Assembly (NCBI RefSeq): GCF_001625565.1
Contig: NZ_AUXS01000064.1
Coordinates: 124,001 to 188,000, forward strand
DNA length: 64,000 bases
Reading direction: 5' to 3'
Source of the DNA: Pseudoalteromonas luteoviolacea NCIMB 1944
GTDB lineage: Bacteria > Pseudomonadota > Gammaproteobacteria > Enterobacterales > Alteromonadaceae
Shown: positions 26,289-34,948 of the stretch, in pieces
Layout of the letters: each line of letters opens with the position of its first letter
Position numbering within the stretch: the first letter of the stretch is position 1
The notes under the pieces: generated by a model
The model's input: only the letters and a program-made list of their open reading frames with translations
Told to the model about the DNA's origin: nothing
The model's database searches: none
Made by a program: the position numbers and the translations under genes

Positions 26289-26317
26289 TTGCAATTACTC
26301 TCACATGAGAGTATCTT
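26289..26317 (+). promoter_or_regulatory. hmgA promoter with embedded MarR operator
   Basis: TTGCAA (26289-26294), 17 bases, TATCTT (26312-26317) form a plausible sigma-70 promoter. The spacer is filled by the palindrome TACTCTCA-CA-TGAGAGTA (26296-26313), two perfect 8-base arms, the size of a MarR dimer operator. A regulator bound there would block RNA polymerase. The hmgA ATG follows about 30 bases downstream. Confidence 0.65.
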
Positions 26318-26346
26318 ACAGGAAACATCAATGGAGTCTACGTAAA

Positions 26347-27642
26347 ATGAGTACAGAATTCGACTATTTGACAGGATTTGGTAACGAATTTGAAACCGAA
26401 GCCCTACCCGGCGCATTACCGGTTGGACAGTTTTCACCTCAAAAAGTGAAATACGACCTATATGCTGAACAATACAATACAACGGCGTTTACAGCACCGC
26501 GTGCAGAAAACCGCAGAAACTGGTTCTACCGTATACGCCCATCTGTATTGCAAGGTGAATACCAGCCAATGGACAATGGCCTGGTAAGAACTGGTCCTAT
26601 TACTGAAGTACCAACGCCACCGTCAATGCTGCGTTGGAACCCGGTAGAAATACCAGCAGAAAAGACTGACTTTATTGATGGCCTTGTGACTATGGCTGCC
26701 AATGGTAGTGCTAACAGCCAAGTTGGTATCGGTATTCACGTATACGTCGCAAACGCTTCAATGGAAGGTAGATATTTCTACAACGCTGACGGTGAATTGT
26801 TATTCGTTCCACAGCAAGGCGAACTTGTACTGCACACTGAGTGCGGCAAACTTGCTATTAAACCAGGCGAAATCGCAGTTATCCCTCGCGGGCTGAAGTT
26901 TCGTGTTGAGCTAATCAGCGAACAAGTTCGCGGATATATTTGTGAAAACTACGGTCATCCATACATTTTACCTGAACGCGGTCCTGTGGGCGCTAATGGC
27001 TACACAAACGAACGTGATTTCCAATATCCAGTTGCTGCTTTTGAAGACCTTGAAGGCGACTTTGAGCTTGTAGCTAAATTTAATGGCAACCTATTCCGCT
27101 GTGATATTGGACATTCGCCACTAGACGTAGTTGCCTGGACAGGTAACAGCGCACCATATAAATATGACTTGTCTCGCTTTAATGTAATTAATACTGTGAG
27201 CTTTGATCATCCAGATCCATCAATCTTTACAGTGTTAACTTCTCCATCGGGCCAAGAAGGTGTTGCAAATGTCGACTTTGTGATTTTCCCTCCTCGATGG
27301 ATGGTTGCTGAAGACACGTTCCGCCCACCATATTACCATCGTAATATTATGAGTGAGTTTATGGGCCTTATTGAGGGTGTCTATGACGCAAAAGAACACG
27401 GCTTTGTGCCTGGCGGTATGAGCTTGCACAACTGTATGTCTCCGCACGGCCCAGAAGCTGACGTATTTGAAAAAGCCTCAAATGCAGAGCTTGAACCACA
27501 GCGCTATGAAAATACATTGGCCTTTATGTTTGAATCACGCTATGTAATTTCACCAACTAAATATGCACTTGAAGGCAAAGAGCGCCAACCTAACTACTCG
27601 GATTGCTGGAAAGGCATTAAGAAGTATTTCAAGGGCGCATAA
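26347..27642 (+). CDS. hmgA: Homogentisate 1,2-dioxygenase
   Basis: The product is a 431-residue enzyme that opens the ring of homogentisate to maleylacetoacetate in tyrosine/phenylalanine catabolism. The N-terminal YLTGFGNEFETEALPGALP is diagnostic, and the cupin iron site is present in HNCMSPHGPEADVF near residues 357-371 together with HRNIMSEFMGL. I chose the ATG at 26347 because GGAG lies about 10 bases upstream; a longer open frame extends into the regulatory region. maiA follows on the same strand after 77 bases and a hairpin. Loss of this enzyme leads to brown homogentisate pigment in related bacteria. Confidence 0.97.
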   Translation: MSTEFDYLTGFGNEFETEALPGALPVGQFSPQKVKYDLYAEQYNTTAFTAPRAENRRNWFYRIRPSVLQGEYQPMDNGLVRTGPITEVPTPPSMLRWNPVEIPAEKTDFIDGLVTMAANGSANSQVGIGIHVYVANASMEGRYFYNADGELLFVPQQGELVLHTECGKLAIKPGEIAVIPRGLKFRVELISEQVRGYICENYGHPYILPERGPVGANGYTNERDFQYPVAAFEDLEGDFELVAKFNGNLFRCDIGHSPLDVVAWTGNSAPYKYDLSRFNVINTVSFDHPDPSIFTVLTSPSGQEGVANVDFVIFPPRWMVAEDTFRPPYYHRNIMSEFMGLIEGVYDAKEHGFVPGGMSLHNCMSPHGPEADVFEKASNAELEPQRYENTLAFMFESRYVISPTKYALEGKERQPNYSDCWKGIKKYFKGA

Positions 27643-27678
27643 TTGCATAACAGGCATTAAGCAATCATATTTTATATT

Positions 27679-27699
27679 GGCCACTTTATTGTGGCCTTT
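27679..27699 (+). terminator. Hairpin between hmgA and maiA
   Basis: GGCCAC-TTTATT-GTGGCC followed by TTTG: a 6-bp GC-rich stem in the 77-base gap. It is probably a partial terminator that reduces maiA expression relative to hmgA. Confidence 0.5.
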
Positions 27700-27719
27700 G
27701 TCGTGAATAAGGATTTAAC

Positions 27720-28346
27720 ATGAAACTTTATACATACTTTCGCTCATCTGCTGCGTATCGCGTGAGAATTGCCCTTAATTTAAAAGGCATTGATCATCAG
27801 CTTGAAGCCGTTAACCTATTGAAGTCGGAACAGCAACAGGCGCCATATACAGCTAAAAACCCGCAGGGCTTGTTGCCAGCAATGGAGACAGAGCAAGGTA
27901 CTTTGGCACAGTCTTTGGCTATTTTGGAATGGTTGGAAGAAACGCATCCAGAAACACCGCTTCTACCTGCTGATCCATGGCAAAAAGCGCAAGTTCGTAA
28001 CTTTAGTTATGCCATTGCCTGTGATATTCACCCTATTGATAACTTGCGTGTTCTTAAATACTTAAGCAGTGAGCTAAATGTTACTGACGAACAGAAGACA
28101 ACTTGGTATCAACATTGGATCATTGAAGGGTTTAAGAAATTAGAACCTACATTGGGAGACGGCCCTTTCTGTTTTGGTGACCAACCTACACTGGCAGATT
28201 TGTGTTTAGTTCCGCAAGTCTTTAACGCGTTGCGCTTCAAAGTGGATATGTCACAATTCCCTAAAATTGCAGCCGTTTATGAACACTGTAATACTTTAGA
28301 TGCCTTTATCAAAGCGGCACCCGAAAACCAACCGGATGCAGCTTAA
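27720..28346 (+). CDS. maiA: Maleylacetoacetate isomerase (zeta-class GST)
   Basis: The product is a 208-residue glutathione-S-transferase-fold enzyme that isomerises maleylacetoacetate to fumarylacetoacetate, the step after HmgA. The active-site signature SSAAYRVRIALNLKG (residues 9-23) is the zeta-class motif, followed by NPQGLLPAMETEQGTLAQSLAI at the glutathione site and GDQPTLADLCLVPQ in the helical domain. An AAGGAT sequence precedes the ATG. No fumarylacetoacetase gene is next to it, so the last step must be encoded elsewhere. Confidence 0.94.
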   Translation: MKLYTYFRSSAAYRVRIALNLKGIDHQLEAVNLLKSEQQQAPYTAKNPQGLLPAMETEQGTLAQSLAILEWLEETHPETPLLPADPWQKAQVRNFSYAIACDIHPIDNLRVLKYLSSELNVTDEQKTTWYQHWIIEGFKKLEPTLGDGPFCFGDQPTLADLCLVPQVFNALRFKVDMSQFPKIAAVYEHCNTLDAFIKAAPENQPDAA

Positions 28347-28368
28347 ATACGTATTTATGTTTGGGGTA

Positions 28369-28599
28369 TTATTTTAATGCCCCATGAACTTGATCAATAT
28401 GAGCCAGTAAATCGTGTCCCAAATCCGTTAAATAACCGCCATCGGGCCTATCTATCACCCCTTTATCAAACAACCGCTCTGCAGCAGCTAAAATACTTTG
28501 ATCCGCACTGCTATGTATTTTAAGGCCTTGGTGCAAACTACTCCTTGGAAATTTTGCCAATAGTTCCAGTTCCGCCATCAACTGAGTGTCAAATGCCAT
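28369..28599 (-). CDS. TIGR02647-family small protein
   Basis: The product is a 76-residue soluble protein that fits the TIGR02647 family of short gammaproteobacterial proteins: LMAELELLAKFPRSSLHQGLKIH, AAAERLFDKGVIDRPDGGYLTDLG. The second half reads like a winged-helix fragment (x-L-x-x-K-G-x-I-x-x-x-D-G-G-Y-L-T), but no function is established. It converges on maiA, with 22 bases between stops. Confidence 0.75.
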   Translation of the reverse strand: MAFDTQLMAELELLAKFPRSSLHQGLKIHSSADQSILAAAERLFDKGVIDRPDGGYLTDLGHDLLAHIDQVHGALK

Positions 28600-28779
28600 A
28601 CTTCCCCCTAATTACAATCAAGCTACCAATTGGGCATGACTTGTGCTTACATTTAAATATACTGGTCAGACGGTGTTGCCGCTGACAATCCTTTAGAACA
28701 GCCGTTTAAGCTAGCTAAAGTACATACTACCTTTAGTGCCGATAAACGTACTTCGACCTAATAAACATTAGCCCAGACT

Positions 28780-29076
28780 ATGAGTAATGCCATGTATAAG
28801 ATCAATTTTTTATCATTTTTAATAATTTTTTTATGTTCCCTGCCGATTAATGCAAAAGAAAACTCCCCTAGGGTGTTCGTTGATTCTCCGCAGCGAGTTT
28901 GTTGGTTTAATTCATCTCAGTATAGCGAAGGCGCTTTGATAAAACAGTTTGACCACATATATGTATGTAGCCATAAATATGGTAACCAGCCACAAAGCCA
29001 ACTCGTATGGTTAAAGCTTGATGAGAATGGAGAGCCGAAAAGGCTAGATCTTAGAGGTAAGATACGAGTACACTAG
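28780..29076 (+). CDS. DUF1496 (YnjH-like) exported small protein
   Basis: The product is 98 residues with a signal peptide (FLSFLIIFLCSLPINA). The mature part contains PRVFVDSPQRVCWFNSSQYSEGALIK and then a second Cys in YVCSHKYG, matching the DUF1496/YnjH pattern R-x-CW(Y/F)-x-x-x-x-YSEGA with a probable disulphide. Its role is unknown. Translation may start at 28780 or at an ATG four codons later; no good ribosome binding site is visible. The next gene starts 27 bases after its stop. Confidence 0.75.
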   Translation: MSNAMYKINFLSFLIIFLCSLPINAKENSPRVFVDSPQRVCWFNSSQYSEGALIKQFDHIYVCSHKYGNQPQSQLVWLKLDENGEPKRLDLRGKIRVH

Positions 29077-29102
29077 CGCGTCGCGAAAATTAGGTTTTAA
29101 AT

Positions 29103-29357
29103 ATGAGTACACAACAACCAAATAACCCACTGCACGGTGTTAAGTTACAAGACATCGTTGAAAAGCTTGAATCTGAGCTCGGTTGGGAAGAAATGGCGCA
29201 GATCGTCAATATTAACTGCTTCAAAAAAGACCCTTCCGTAAAGTCCAGTCTAAAATTTTTGCGAAAGACACCTTGGGCAAGAGAAAAGGTAGAGCAACTG
29301 TACCTTGATACATTTCACGGTTTTGCTTGGCCTTCCAGCCCAGAATCTAAAAAGTAG
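29103..29357 (+). CDS. VF530-family (DUF2132) DNA-binding-like protein
   Basis: The product is an 84-residue soluble protein with the VF530 family pattern: NNPLHGVKLQDIVEKLESELGW, then INCFKKDPSVKSSLKFLRKTPWAREKVE. The Vibrio fischeri member has a solved structure resembling small nucleic-acid-binding folds, from which the DNA-binding label comes; no function is proven. It may be co-transcribed with the DUF1496 gene upstream. A strong terminator follows. Confidence 0.85.
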   Translation: MSTQQPNNPLHGVKLQDIVEKLESELGWEEMAQIVNINCFKKDPSVKSSLKFLRKTPWAREKVEQLYLDTFHGFAWPSSPESKK

Positions 29358-29366
29358 CCATAAAGC

Positions 29367-29396
29367 CAAGAGGAAAAGCTCCTCTTGCTGTTTTTT
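29367..29396 (+). terminator. Intrinsic terminator after the VF530-family gene
   Basis: CAAGAGGA-AAAGC-TCCTCTTG followed by CTGTTTTTT: 8-bp perfect stem, 5-base loop and T6 tract. Confidence 0.9.
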
Positions 29397-30105
29397 AGTT
29401 AAATCCCAATTGCTTATAACTGTTAACTATTTTTTTTGTCACATGAGGTGGCAAGTTTTTGTTGCACGCAAAGTATAGCTCCATGTCCAAATTGCGCAGC
29501 GTCAAAACCGGTTCAAGCAATACACTTACGGGCTCGTGCTTTCTTTTAAACTCAAACTGATCATCACTTAATATCACAAGGTCAACAAATTTATGTCGTG
29601 TTGCGAGCAACTCAAAAACACGTTCAAACGAGTTGATAAGCACGAGGTTGTATCCCTCAATAAAACCATTTTTCACTAAAAACTGATGGCTGTAATTATC
29701 TTTGATAACGGCAACTTTGTATTGCTTAGCTTCTTCTATTGAATCAATTGAGATCTGAGACGACTTTAAAGCATAAAAAGAGGTGACAAACTTACTAATG
29801 GGAAATACCCAATTGAATTTTTCGCCTCGTTGCTCATTTTTAGCCATAGAGAAGATACAGGTATTTTCATCTCGAGCTGCTGTATTGTAGGCTGTAGTCC
29901 AAGTTTCTACCGAGATCCGGTAGTTGATCTTTGACTTATCTAACACCGCCTTTACTTTGTCAACGGCAGTGCCTACTAGCTCCCCTTCTCCATTAATATA
30001 CTGAAATTGTGGGAAGTTCTCCGTAACAATATGTAAGGTATAACTCGCATGAGCAAAGCTCAATGTTAGCAATAAACAGCATCCAAGCATCCATCGATAC
30101 AACAC
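29395..30105 (-). CDS. Stand-alone periplasmic solute-binding protein (SBP_bac_3-like)
   Basis: The product is 236 residues with a signal peptide ending SFAHA. The mature protein has the type 2 periplasmic binding fold: YTLHIVTENFPQFQYINGEGELVGTAVDKVKAVL at the start, CIFSMAKNEQRGEKFNWVFPI in the first lobe and YKVAVIKDNYSHQFLVKNG in the second. No permease or ATPase gene is adjacent; such orphan proteins in Alteromonadales are often paired with distant transporters or sensory proteins. The ligand is unknown. Its 3' end touches the terminator of the convergent VF530 gene. Confidence 0.85.
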   Translation of the reverse strand: MLYRWMLGCCLLLTLSFAHASYTLHIVTENFPQFQYINGEGELVGTAVDKVKAVLDKSKINYRISVETWTTAYNTAARDENTCIFSMAKNEQRGEKFNWVFPISKFVTSFYALKSSQISIDSIEEAKQYKVAVIKDNYSHQFLVKNGFIEGYNLVLINSFERVFELLATRHKFVDLVILSDDQFEFKRKHEPVSVLLEPVLTLRNLDMELYFACNKNLPPHVTKKIVNSYKQLGFN

Positions 30106-30274
30106 TTATCTCCTAACAAATCACATTTAGTAATACAAACTATAGGTAACAATTACGGGTCTGTGAAATTACAGCACGAAGAGGCAATCAGAAGCGCCAG
30201 TGAAGTATTTTCTAAAGTAAGAGTGGGTAAAACAAAAAGGAAAAGGGGCATATTAGCCCCTCTTAGAATCGCAG

Positions 30275-31387
30275 TTAGGCTTTATTCATCGCATCAATTA
30301 AGAACGCTGAAATCTTCGCACCTTCTCTCAATGTTGTTTCTGAACTTGATTGGCCTGCAAGGGAGCTATCTGTGAATGGCGCAATCTCCATCATATCCGC
30401 ACCAGTGATCGGGAACTCTTTAGCAAGAGCTTTGAGGATTGTCATAGACTCTTCAGGTGTTAATCCGCCAGTTTCAGGGGTGCCTGTCGCCGCGGCAAAC
30501 TCTTCATCTAATGCGTCAATATCAAAGCTTACATATAGCTCATCGACATTGTCGGCTTTAAGCTGCGCAATTACGCCAGCAACGATAGCGTCAGCACCTT
30601 GCTCTCTAATTTCATGTGCCCAGTGTTGTTTAACGCCAAAAGTGCCTTCCCAATGCTCTTTTGCTTTACCGCTTGAGCGGATCCCAAATTGAATTAGGTG
30701 ATGAGGAGCAGGCAAAAACTCAAGGATATGTGTACACCAAGAACCAAAACATAGGTCAATACCTAGTCTTTCAACCAACAGATCTGTGTGAGCATCAAAG
30801 TGAATAATCGCAGTGCGTTTGCCTTGCGCTCTTTTCGCTTTTAAATATGCCTTTGTTAGTGGGTAACTAATAGAATGATCACCGCCAATACCAAACACAC
30901 CTTTATCAGGGTAGTGCTTATAGAAACCATCACACACATCTTCGGTAATTGACAACGGCGCTACAAAATATTCGCTATTCTCATCTTGATAAAGGGCTTT
31001 CTGACAATTAGAGATGGTCCCTTCATTTAAATACTTGTCATGTAGTAGGTGAGGAATAACACGCACATCACCTAAATCAAATGCTGTTGTTTGTGGCTGC
31101 TGTTCTATTAGCGTGCTGCGTAAAAATAACGGACCCCAGTTTGCACCACGTAAAATACCACCACCACAATCAGAGCTAATACCTAAAATAGCAGCTTTGT
31201 GTTCGCTGTTTTCAATATTTTGCAAAGAGTCTTTCCAAAGTGCCTCTACACCTTCAGTTTGACCATATAGCTTTTGTCTCAGTGCTTCTTTGCGTTCCTT
31301 AGCTGTATTCACAGTGAATACCCCATCACCTGGTGGGCACAGACAATTTTCTAGTTTTTCAAGGTATTGTGATTTGCTGTTGCTCAT
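30275..31387 (-). CDS. Arginase/agmatinase-family ureohydrolase
   Basis: The product is a 370-residue manganese enzyme of the ureohydrolase superfamily, which hydrolyses a guanidino-type C-N bond. The metal ligands are visible in GGDHSISYP, HFDAHTDLL and SFDIDALDEEFAAATGTPETGGL, in family order. The chain is longer than typical agmatinases (about 305), with an extra N-terminal segment of about 70 residues. The substrate (arginine, agmatine, formiminoglutamate or another guanidine) cannot be decided from sequence. I chose the ATG at 31387 because GAGGAG lies 7 bases upstream. It is monocistronic. Confidence 0.88.
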   Translation of the reverse strand: MSNSKSQYLEKLENCLCPPGDGVFTVNTAKERKEALRQKLYGQTEGVEALWKDSLQNIENSEHKAAILGISSDCGGGILRGANWGPLFLRSTLIEQQPQTTAFDLGDVRVIPHLLHDKYLNEGTISNCQKALYQDENSEYFVAPLSITEDVCDGFYKHYPDKGVFGIGGDHSISYPLTKAYLKAKRAQGKRTAIIHFDAHTDLLVERLGIDLCFGSWCTHILEFLPAPHHLIQFGIRSSGKAKEHWEGTFGVKQHWAHEIREQGADAIVAGVIAQLKADNVDELYVSFDIDALDEEFAAATGTPETGGLTPEESMTILKALAKEFPITGADMMEIAPFTDSSLAGQSSSETTLREGAKISAFLIDAMNKA

Positions 31388-31478
31388 AGCGTGCTCCTCA
31401 ATAATTTGCATAATCATGCTAAATTGACTCTACTTCAAAAACGTAATCCGCTAATGAAATCAGCTCACTTTTAACCAA

Positions 31479-31516
31479 TTTTTATTTGAACACAATAAAA
31501 TCACTACAAATAAAAA
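31479..31516. repeat. AT-rich inverted repeat upstream of the arginase-family gene
   Basis: TTTTTATTTG (31479-31488) and CAAATAAAAA (31507-31516) form a 10-base inverted repeat about 90 bases upstream of the start, followed by AATCAA / TTGATT about 10 bases on. It may be a regulator site; a specific factor is not recognised. Confidence 0.3.
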
Positions 31517-31671
31517 CCAATTTAATCAACCACTTGATTGATTATAAAAATGACCTACGAGAAAATTACAATTAGAATAACGCTGATATAACATGGTAGG
31601 AATATAAGTCAACCGCTGGATGCTAATCACATAAAAACACCAGCGGCTGAATATTCACAGAAGATGTCTAG

Positions 31672-32451
31672 TTATTCGTATCCTCTGGGCTTTTTGGTCT
31701 TGATGATTGCGATATATCCATGCCAACTGGCATAAGCAAGTAGCGGCATAATAATGATGAACCCTGCTGCGCCTGTCAAAAACCCAATGATAACCATAGT
31801 GACTATGGTCAACCCCCACACGATCATGGCTGGTACATTAGTGCCAACCGCATGTATAGATGACACTACCGCCGTCATAATATCGACTCTTCGCTCCATC
31901 ATGATTTGAGGCGTAAATGCAGAAATCGCGAAAACAGCCATCATCAATACACCACCAACAATGGATCCGAGTGTTAAAAATGCTGATAGTTGTTCAAAGT
32001 TGGGGTTTGGCACATTCGGATACAATGCATGTATCAACGCCGCCAGTCGCATCCACACTATCATGATAACCATTAATAAAATGGCAAACCCCCATTCTCC
32101 CGCAGGGTTTCTAAACATGGATTTCAAACTATGCATTAATGTTGGCTTGTGACCTTTTTCTAACTCCCAAGCAACATCGTACAAACCTGCAGCGAACGCG
32201 GGACCGATTAAAGCGAATGCCACTGAAGCAGGTAAAATAACGAGGTGTGTGCCAGACTGAAAAACAAGCCACATAATAAAAGCGGGGATAATACTAAATA
32301 CTAAACCGTATATTAGACTCAGGATTGGTGCCCTCACAATATCTTTGCAAGCTAATGATAACCAGTGAAATGGGGCTAGCGCACTAATTTGATTGCTTTC
32401 CAAGCACCGCGCGAATTCTGGGGTTTTATCTACCGAGTGAGATGTTGGCAT
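31672..32451 (-). CDS. DUF2189-family integral membrane protein
   Basis: The product is 259 residues with about six membrane helices. The DUF2189 signature is present: FHWLSLACKDIVRAPILSLIYGL near residue 28, FALIGPAFAAGLYDVAWELEKGHKP and a C-terminal LLAYASWHGYIAI. The family is widespread in proteobacteria and of unknown function. It is divergent from udp, with about 260 bases between. Confidence 0.88.
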   Translation of the reverse strand: MPTSHSVDKTPEFARCLESNQISALAPFHWLSLACKDIVRAPILSLIYGLVFSIIPAFIMWLVFQSGTHLVILPASVAFALIGPAFAAGLYDVAWELEKGHKPTLMHSLKSMFRNPAGEWGFAILLMVIMIVWMRLAALIHALYPNVPNPNFEQLSAFLTLGSIVGGVLMMAVFAISAFTPQIMMERRVDIMTAVVSSIHAVGTNVPAMIVWGLTIVTMVIIGFLTGAAGFIIIMPLLAYASWHGYIAIIKTKKPRGYE

Positions 32452-32639
32452 AAAGGTGTCCTCTCTACATTGCTATATTAAGGTTTAGATGAGCTGGGCC
32501 TAACATGCAAGCATTGCAATAGTACACTGTTATATTTGTTTTCAAATTCGTTAAAAAATGGTTTTGTGTTACAACTTTACCCGTAATCAAACCATGCTCG
32601 TTTTATAAGTAACCAGTCAGTTAGCTTGGTTTAGCTCAG

Positions 32640-32653
32640 AGGACATGTGTCCT
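32640..32653. promoter_or_regulatory. Palindrome in the udp upstream region
   Basis: AGGACA-TG-TGTCCT is a 14-base inverted repeat 57 bases before the udp ATG, in a suitable place for a repressor site. I recognise no specific regulator. Confidence 0.35.
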
Positions 32654-32709
32654 GTACTTAAACCTCTTTAACTTTAACCATTACGTTTTAGAACATAAAA
32701 AGGTTTTTT

Positions 32710-33474
32710 ATGGAAAAGGTATTTCACTTGGGATTAACCCAAGCAGATCTTCAAGGTGCTAAGCTAGCAATCGTTCCGGGCGATCCCGAACGTTCAAAAC
32801 GAATCGCCCAGCAGTTAGACAATGCTATTTGCCTAGCGCAAACAAGAGAGTTTCATATTTACCTAGCCACAATTAAAGAGCAACCAGTTGTTGTTTGCTC
32901 CACAGGAATTGGTGGCCCGTCTACTTCTATTGCTGTGGAAGAACTCGCTCAGCTCGGGATCAAAACATTTTTAAGAATTGGTACCACAGGTGCAATTCAG
33001 CCACATATTGATGAAGGTGATATTCTCGTCAGCACTGCATCAGTTAGACTAGATGGCGCAAGCCAGCACTTTGCTCCTTTGGCATACCCTGCGGTTTCAG
33101 ACTTTCATAGTACTCAAGCTATGGTGCAAGCTTGTGAATTTGAGAAGGTGCCTTATCACACAGGTATCACCGCTTCGAGTGACACATTCTATCCAGGACA
33201 AGAACGTTACGACACATTCTCCGGCTATGTATCCAAAGCATTCCAAGGGTCATGTGAAGAATGGCAAAAGCTCAATGTCATGAACTATGAAATGGAGTCA
33301 GCGACTCTATTCACTATGTGTGCAGCTCTTGGCCTAAAAGCAGCTTGTGTAGCCGGCGTGTTAGTAAATAGAACAAGGCAGGAAATTCCTGACGTTGACC
33401 ATCAGTTGGTTGAAAAGCGTGCTGTTTCAGTGGTAATTAAAGCCGCCGAGATCCTTATTACTCAATCAAAGTAG
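32710..33474 (+). CDS. udp: Uridine phosphorylase
   Basis: The product is a 254-residue nucleoside phosphorylase that converts uridine and phosphate to uracil and ribose-1-phosphate. Seen: FHLGLTQADLQGAKLAIVPGDPERS at the N-terminus (phosphate-binding G-D-P-x-R), VCSTGIGGPSTSIAVEEL (the PNP/UDP signature), RIGTTGAIQP, and MNYEMESATLF for the ribose site. The length matches E. coli Udp (253). It converges with cytidine deaminase (cdd), which makes the uridine substrate. Confidence 0.95.
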   Translation: MEKVFHLGLTQADLQGAKLAIVPGDPERSKRIAQQLDNAICLAQTREFHIYLATIKEQPVVVCSTGIGGPSTSIAVEELAQLGIKTFLRIGTTGAIQPHIDEGDILVSTASVRLDGASQHFAPLAYPAVSDFHSTQAMVQACEFEKVPYHTGITASSDTFYPGQERYDTFSGYVSKAFQGSCEEWQKLNVMNYEMESATLFTMCAALGLKAACVAGVLVNRTRQEIPDVDHQLVEKRAVSVVIKAAEILITQSK

Positions 33475-33489
33475 GCTTACGCCTACTTT
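33468..33489. terminator. Bidirectional hairpin between udp and cdd
   Basis: AAAGTAGGC-TTAC-GCCTACTTT: a 9-bp perfect stem whose left arm includes the end of the udp gene. It ends 4 bases before the cdd stop. Confidence 0.65.
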
Positions 33490-33492
33490 AGA

Positions 33493-34347
33493 CTAAAATA
33501 CGTGGTGCTCCAAAGGCACGGTGCCTTTTAAGTTGGTCAATACAGCTTGAGCCACGGATTTTTGATTTTCAAAACCCGCTTTCTCTACTAATGTAATGCG
33601 CTCTACACAAGCATCTTCTAACTTAATACCGGATAGCGCCAATTGACTTAATACACTACTCATGGGTGATAAACTCGGGCTGTAAGCGGCATTTTCCGCA
33701 TATCTGCCATAAAAGGCTCGTCCATCTTTCAAAACCAACTCTGCCGCACTCAAATTGCTAGTATAAGGCACATAGGCTTGACGTAAGTGTTGTTTCAATG
33801 CTTCAGATATAGGCAGGTTGATATCAACATCGGACGCTACATTTGACATAAGTGACGCCCCATTGCCCAGATCACTCGGACCAAAATCACAAGGCAACAA
33901 CTCGTTCAAGGTAAACCTTCCATTTGGCAGTAGTATTGACAAGGTACCAGCCGAGTTCAACTCATTCATAAACTGGCGACAAAATCCACAAGGTGCGGCA
34001 TTAATGGCTATCGAAGTGATTTCTTGCGCACCATTTATCCATGCATTATTGATTGCTGCTTGCTCTGCATGAACTACCAAAGATAGTGCCTGACGTTTAA
34101 ACTCTAAATTAGCGCCCAAATACATACTGTCCGTAATTTTATCAAAAACCACGGCACCAACATAAAAGGAAGAGATAGGAGCTTGAGCAAATTTTGCTGC
34201 AATTGGTAACAAGGCTTGCTGAAGTTGCTCTTTGTCACAATTGAGTTGACTTATCAGTTCAGATACGACAGTCGTCTTTAATACACCGTGTGTTTGCTTA
34301 GCGCTATCGTAAATATATTCTTCTGTTTTGCTGTCTATTATTACCAT
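33493..34347 (-). CDS. cdd: Cytidine deaminase (dimeric E. coli type)
   Basis: The product is a 284-residue zinc enzyme that deaminates cytidine to uridine. The catalytic set is HAEQAAINNA (His ligand and proton-shuttling Glu, about residue 103) and PCGFCRQF (two Cys ligands, about 130). A second, non-catalytic deaminase-like domain fills the C-terminal half (GRYAENAAYSPSLSPMSSVLSQL), as in E. coli Cdd (294). It is convergent with udp, its pathway partner. Confidence 0.95.
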   Translation of the reverse strand: MVIIDSKTEEYIYDSAKQTHGVLKTTVVSELISQLNCDKEQLQQALLPIAAKFAQAPISSFYVGAVVFDKITDSMYLGANLEFKRQALSLVVHAEQAAINNAWINGAQEITSIAINAAPCGFCRQFMNELNSAGTLSILLPNGRFTLNELLPCDFGPSDLGNGASLMSNVASDVDINLPISEALKQHLRQAYVPYTSNLSAAELVLKDGRAFYGRYAENAAYSPSLSPMSSVLSQLALSGIKLEDACVERITLVEKAGFENQKSVAQAVLTNLKGTVPLEHHVF

Positions 34348-34390
34348 AATTTAATTATTATAGAATATGGCATGTCAGTTTACGCAGGTT

Positions 34391-34759
34391 TTACGCGTTA
34401 CTCAACCATTCCTTTGCAGATTTAAAACACTCAAAGTTTTCTGCATGAATACCAAACCTTTTTACTTTTTGTAAAAACAAATCGTGCATATAACCTTCAA
34501 AACCAACAACACGGGCAATTTGCATATTGGTCAAATGATGAGCAACCTTAGGCATTACATTGACAATGTCAATGGCAGCAAATTTATGCTCTAACTCTGA
34601 AACGTCAATGAGCACTTTTTTACTGCCATGTTGCTCTGAATACGCCTTAGCTGCTTTATAAGCATTGACCACATCTTCTGCTCCGGCTTTACCACGCACA
34701 GTCATTAAAATTAAAGACGTAGTTTGATCATAGGTAATACTGGTTGATAGTACTGACAT
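34391..34759 (-). CDS. STAS/SEC14-like (SpoIIAA-like) protein
   Basis: The product is 122 residues, soluble, and matches the SpoIIAA-like family with a STAS-type alpha/beta fold: SLILMTVRGKAGAEDVVNAY, KVLIDVSELEHKF and ARVVGFEGYMHDLFLQKV. The residue phosphorylated in true anti-anti-sigma factors is not clear here. Relatives are small, single-domain proteins of unknown role in proteobacteria. It is preceded by the ppc terminator and so has its own promoter. Confidence 0.8.
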   Translation of the reverse strand: MSVLSTSITYDQTTSLILMTVRGKAGAEDVVNAYKAAKAYSEQHGSKKVLIDVSELEHKFAAIDIVNVMPKVAHHLTNMQIARVVGFEGYMHDLFLQKVKRFGIHAENFECFKSAKEWLSNA

Positions 34760-34864
34760 ATAGAACTCTGCAAAGATACCGACATAGAAATTACTAAAGA
34801 GGGCAAGGATTTTAGTTTAAAGCGTGGCGCTGTCAACAAAATAGGATTTAAAAACGAGTAAAAA

Positions 34865-34900
34865 ATAAAAAACCAACCCTTTATGGTTGGTTTTTTATTT
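34865..34900 (-). terminator. Intrinsic terminator after ppc
   Basis: AAAAAACCAACC-CTTTAT-GGTTGGTTTTTT has a 12-bp stem and A/T tracts on both sides. It lies about 50 bases past the ppc stop and can work on either strand. Confidence 0.9.
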
Positions 34901-34948
34901 CACTGCGTTATAAAAATGTATTTTCAAATTACATTTAGCACATAAGTA

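Noticed and set aside
30163..30375. 70-residue frame across the arginase 3' end
   Set aside because: Mostly antisense to the arginase-family gene; the rest lies in its downstream gap with no supporting signal.
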